The position numbers and the translations under genes were made by a program. From Nitrososphaeraceae archaeon (GTDB lineage: Archaea; Thermoproteota; Nitrososphaeria; Nitrososphaerales; Nitrososphaeraceae), in contig JAICHI010000062.1 of NCBI GenBank assembly GCA_025922735.1, forward strand, positions 1 to 6,696: a DNA stretch of 6,696 nucleotides, read 5' to 3'. Shown one piece after another: positions 5,747-6,696 of the stretch. The notes below the pieces were generated by a model. It was not told where the DNA came from and did no database searches. It worked only from the letters and a program-made list of their open reading frames with translations. Every line of letters starts with the position of its first letter. Position 1 is the stretch's first letter.

Positions 5747-5775
5747 TCAATTAAGTATTGGACGCTCTTGAGGCA
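5743..5775. repeat. 8-bp inverted repeat at the kinase relic breakpoint
   Basis: TGCCTCAA (5743-5750) and TTGAGGCA (5768-5775) are perfect inverted copies separated by 17 bases. The left arm covers the first codon of the kinase relic and the TGA that interrupts it. No T-run follows, so a terminator role for rlmE is weakly supported. It could be a recombination or excision scar. Confidence 0.5.
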
Positions 5776-5792
5776 CACATACCAAATTGCCA

Positions 5793-5848
5793 TTTAATGC
5801 TTCAGGTCGTCAATTACAAAAAATGTTTTGGGTTTAATGCTTAAAGTC
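5793..5848. repeat. Direct repeat of the rlmE 3' end
   Basis: TTTAATGCTTCAGGTC (5793-5808) and TTTAATGCTTAAAGTC (5833-5848) match at 14 of 16 positions, with starts 40 bases apart. The right copy contains the stop codon and last codons of rlmE (Asp-Phe-Lys-His-stop on the minus strand). The left copy would read Asp-Leu-Lys-His-stop. It may be a small duplication of the gene end formed during the rearrangement that truncated the kinase. Confidence 0.45.
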
Positions 5849-6427
5849 CAGGCAGATGATATATAATTCACTACTCTCTTGTCGGCTTGCAGAAGGCTTA
5901 CTTAAGAGCACTTTGCCAAAGCTCTTCCGTAATTCAGATCTGAACTCCATTAGCATGTCGCCCTCAAACACCTTGAACACACTGCTTCCGCCTACTCTTA
6001 GCACATGCTGCGCAAACCGTAATGCAATTGTGGAAAGTGAAATCTGCCTTGCATGATCTATATCCCATACGCCGCTCACATTTGGTGCTAAATCTGAGAG
6101 GACAACATCAGCCTTGCAGCCCAAAATTTCAGCTATTTTGCTTAGCATGTTTGGATCCTCTATGCTCCCCTGCAGAATTATCGCACCAGCAACTGGTGTA
6201 ACGGGCTTGAGGTCCATCCCGATGACATTCCCTGACGACCGTACTTCCTTCACGGCTACCTGCAGCCACCCTCCTGGTGCACATCCAAGGTCAACCACTT
6301 TATCACCCTTTTTTATAATGTGGTAAGAGCGGTTAATCTGCAACAGCTTGTAAGCGGACCTTGCCCGGTATCCCTGATCCTTTGCCAGTCGGCGGTATTG
6401 GTCACGTCGAGCGTCAGCAAGTCTCAT
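5834..6427 (-). CDS. rlmE: 23S rRNA (uridine-2'-O-) methyltransferase, RlmE/FtsJ family
   Basis: SAM-dependent 2'-O-methyltransferase expected to modify a uridine in the A-loop of 23S rRNA during large-subunit maturation. It has 197 residues, close to the bacterial enzyme and without a C-terminal extension such as the TRAM domain seen in some archaeal homologues. The SAM-binding motif DLGCAPGGWLQ (46-56) is clear. The catalytic tetrad K-D-K-E is complete: Lys27 in RSAYKLLQ, Asp112 in LSDLAPNVSG, Lys152 in VFKVFEGD and Glu187 in SSELYIIC. The basic N-terminus (RRDQYRRLAKDQGYRARS) fits rRNA binding. The start ATG at 6427 lies within the stop of the upstream TFE-beta-like gene (ATGA overlap), so translation is probably coupled. 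A tRNA 2'-O-methyltransferase (Trm7-like) role is possible because family members can switch targets. Its 3' end is partly repeated 40 bases further on. Confidence 0.93.
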   Translation of the reverse strand: MRLADARRDQYRRLAKDQGYRARSAYKLLQINRSYHIIKKGDKVVDLGCAPGGWLQVAVKEVRSSGNVIGMDLKPVTPVAGAIILQGSIEDPNMLSKIAEILGCKADVVLSDLAPNVSGVWDIDHARQISLSTIALRFAQHVLRVGGSSVFKVFEGDMLMEFRSELRKSFGKVLLSKPSASRQESSELYIICLDFKH

Positions 6428-6696
6428 GTTTTAGAAAGTTTTGCAGGCTTTAGGTTTGAATTGTCAAAAGATTTGATGAGCCATTCCTCAATTAAATTAC
6501 AGCTTGTAGGACTGTAAGAACCTTCAAGACAGCACATGTGCTCAAAAGGGCATGTTAAACAGGGAGCCTGTTCGATGCTTGTAGTGTCAACAGGCAACTT
6601 TACTGCAAAAAGTCTGTACGTCCACCGGCCGTTTTCTAGCATCTTTTCGCGGCGAATAAGTGATCGTTTTTCAAGCCGGATCGCAACGCGAGAGCC
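6424..6696 (-). CDS. Transcription factor E beta / RPC34-like protein, C-terminal part
   Basis: The reading frame is open from the window edge at 6696 to TGA at 6426-6424, giving 91 visible residues, so the N-terminus lies outside and the ATG at 6642 is internal. The first part (VAIRLEKRSLIRREKMLENGRWTYRLF, read in two pieces around residues 4-30) looks like the end of a winged helix, with a recognition helix and a wing. The C-terminal part has the Cys cluster APCLTCPFEHMC, then SPTSCNLIEEWL, i.e. C-x2-C-x5-CC-x9-C. This pattern resembles the 4Fe-4S domain of archaeal TFE-beta and of the RNA polymerase III subunit RPC34/RPC39. Such proteins act with TFE-alpha to help open the promoter DNA at RNA polymerase. 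It overlaps rlmE by ATGA. The family call is from motif memory, not a search; another Cys-rich wHTH regulator is the alternative. Confidence 0.75.
   Translation of the reverse strand, partial: GSRVAIRLEKRSLIRREKMLENGRWTYRLFAVKLPVDTTSIEQAPCLTCPFEHMCCLEGSYSPTSCNLIEEWLIKSFDNSNLKPAKLSKT

Noticed and set aside
1..6696. CRISPR arrays, insertion sequences or phage genes
   Set aside because: No regularly spaced repeats, transposase motifs or integrase signatures are visible. The only mobile-like hint is the small inverted repeat at 5743-5775.

Overview
This window looks like chromosomal DNA of an ammonia-oxidizing-type archaeon (Thaumarchaeota/Nitrososphaeria, probably a Nitrososphaera-like soil lineage). 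The reasons are a short archaeal-type PurA, a DUF373 membrane protein, a NUDT2-like Nudix hydrolase, and the C-terminal part of an RPC34/TFE-beta-type transcription factor with its Cys cluster. That factor is known from Crenarchaeota and Thaumarchaeota. A relic of a histidine kinase fits Nitrososphaera-like genomes, which carry many such kinases, better than Crenarchaeota. TTG starts and TATA boxes about 25 bases from start codons (nearly leaderless mRNAs) also fit. The lineage call is an inference from gene content.

Layout. Bases 1-257 (minus) hold the N-terminal part of an unrecognised helical protein, divergent from purA (334-1341, plus). purA converges with, and overlaps by 9 bases, a 100-aa helical protein (1333-1635, minus). 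That gene is divergent from a 226-aa unknown protein (1697-2377, plus); a single near-symmetric TATA box at 1664-1671 could serve both, and both appear to start at TTG. The 226-aa gene overlaps pyrF (2370-3104, plus) by 8 bases. pyrF converges with a Nudix hydrolase (3087-3521, minus). This is the last gene of a probable minus-strand operon: DUF373 membrane protein (4912-3761), a 55-aa acidic protein (3731-3564), then the Nudix hydrolase.

Bases 4913-5599 contain no convincing gene. They hold a strong TATA-like element, a TTGGTC repeat spaced 25 and 50 bases, and two hairpins. Bases 5600-5746 (minus) encode only the last 48 residues of a histidine kinase ATPase domain. The fragment is cut off at the G2 box beside a stop codon and an 8-bp inverted repeat. 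Downstream of it in coordinates are the 23S rRNA methyltransferase rlmE (5834-6427, minus) and the truncated TFE-beta-like gene (6424-6696, minus), which overlap by ATGA.

Functionally the first half is rich in nucleotide metabolism: AMP synthesis (PurA), UMP synthesis (PyrF) and probable dinucleoside polyphosphate clean-up (Nudix). The right end couples transcription initiation with ribosome maturation. I found no clear new multi-gene system. The best leads are the DUF373/55-aa/Nudix operon, the 226-aa partner of pyrF, and the decayed kinase locus.
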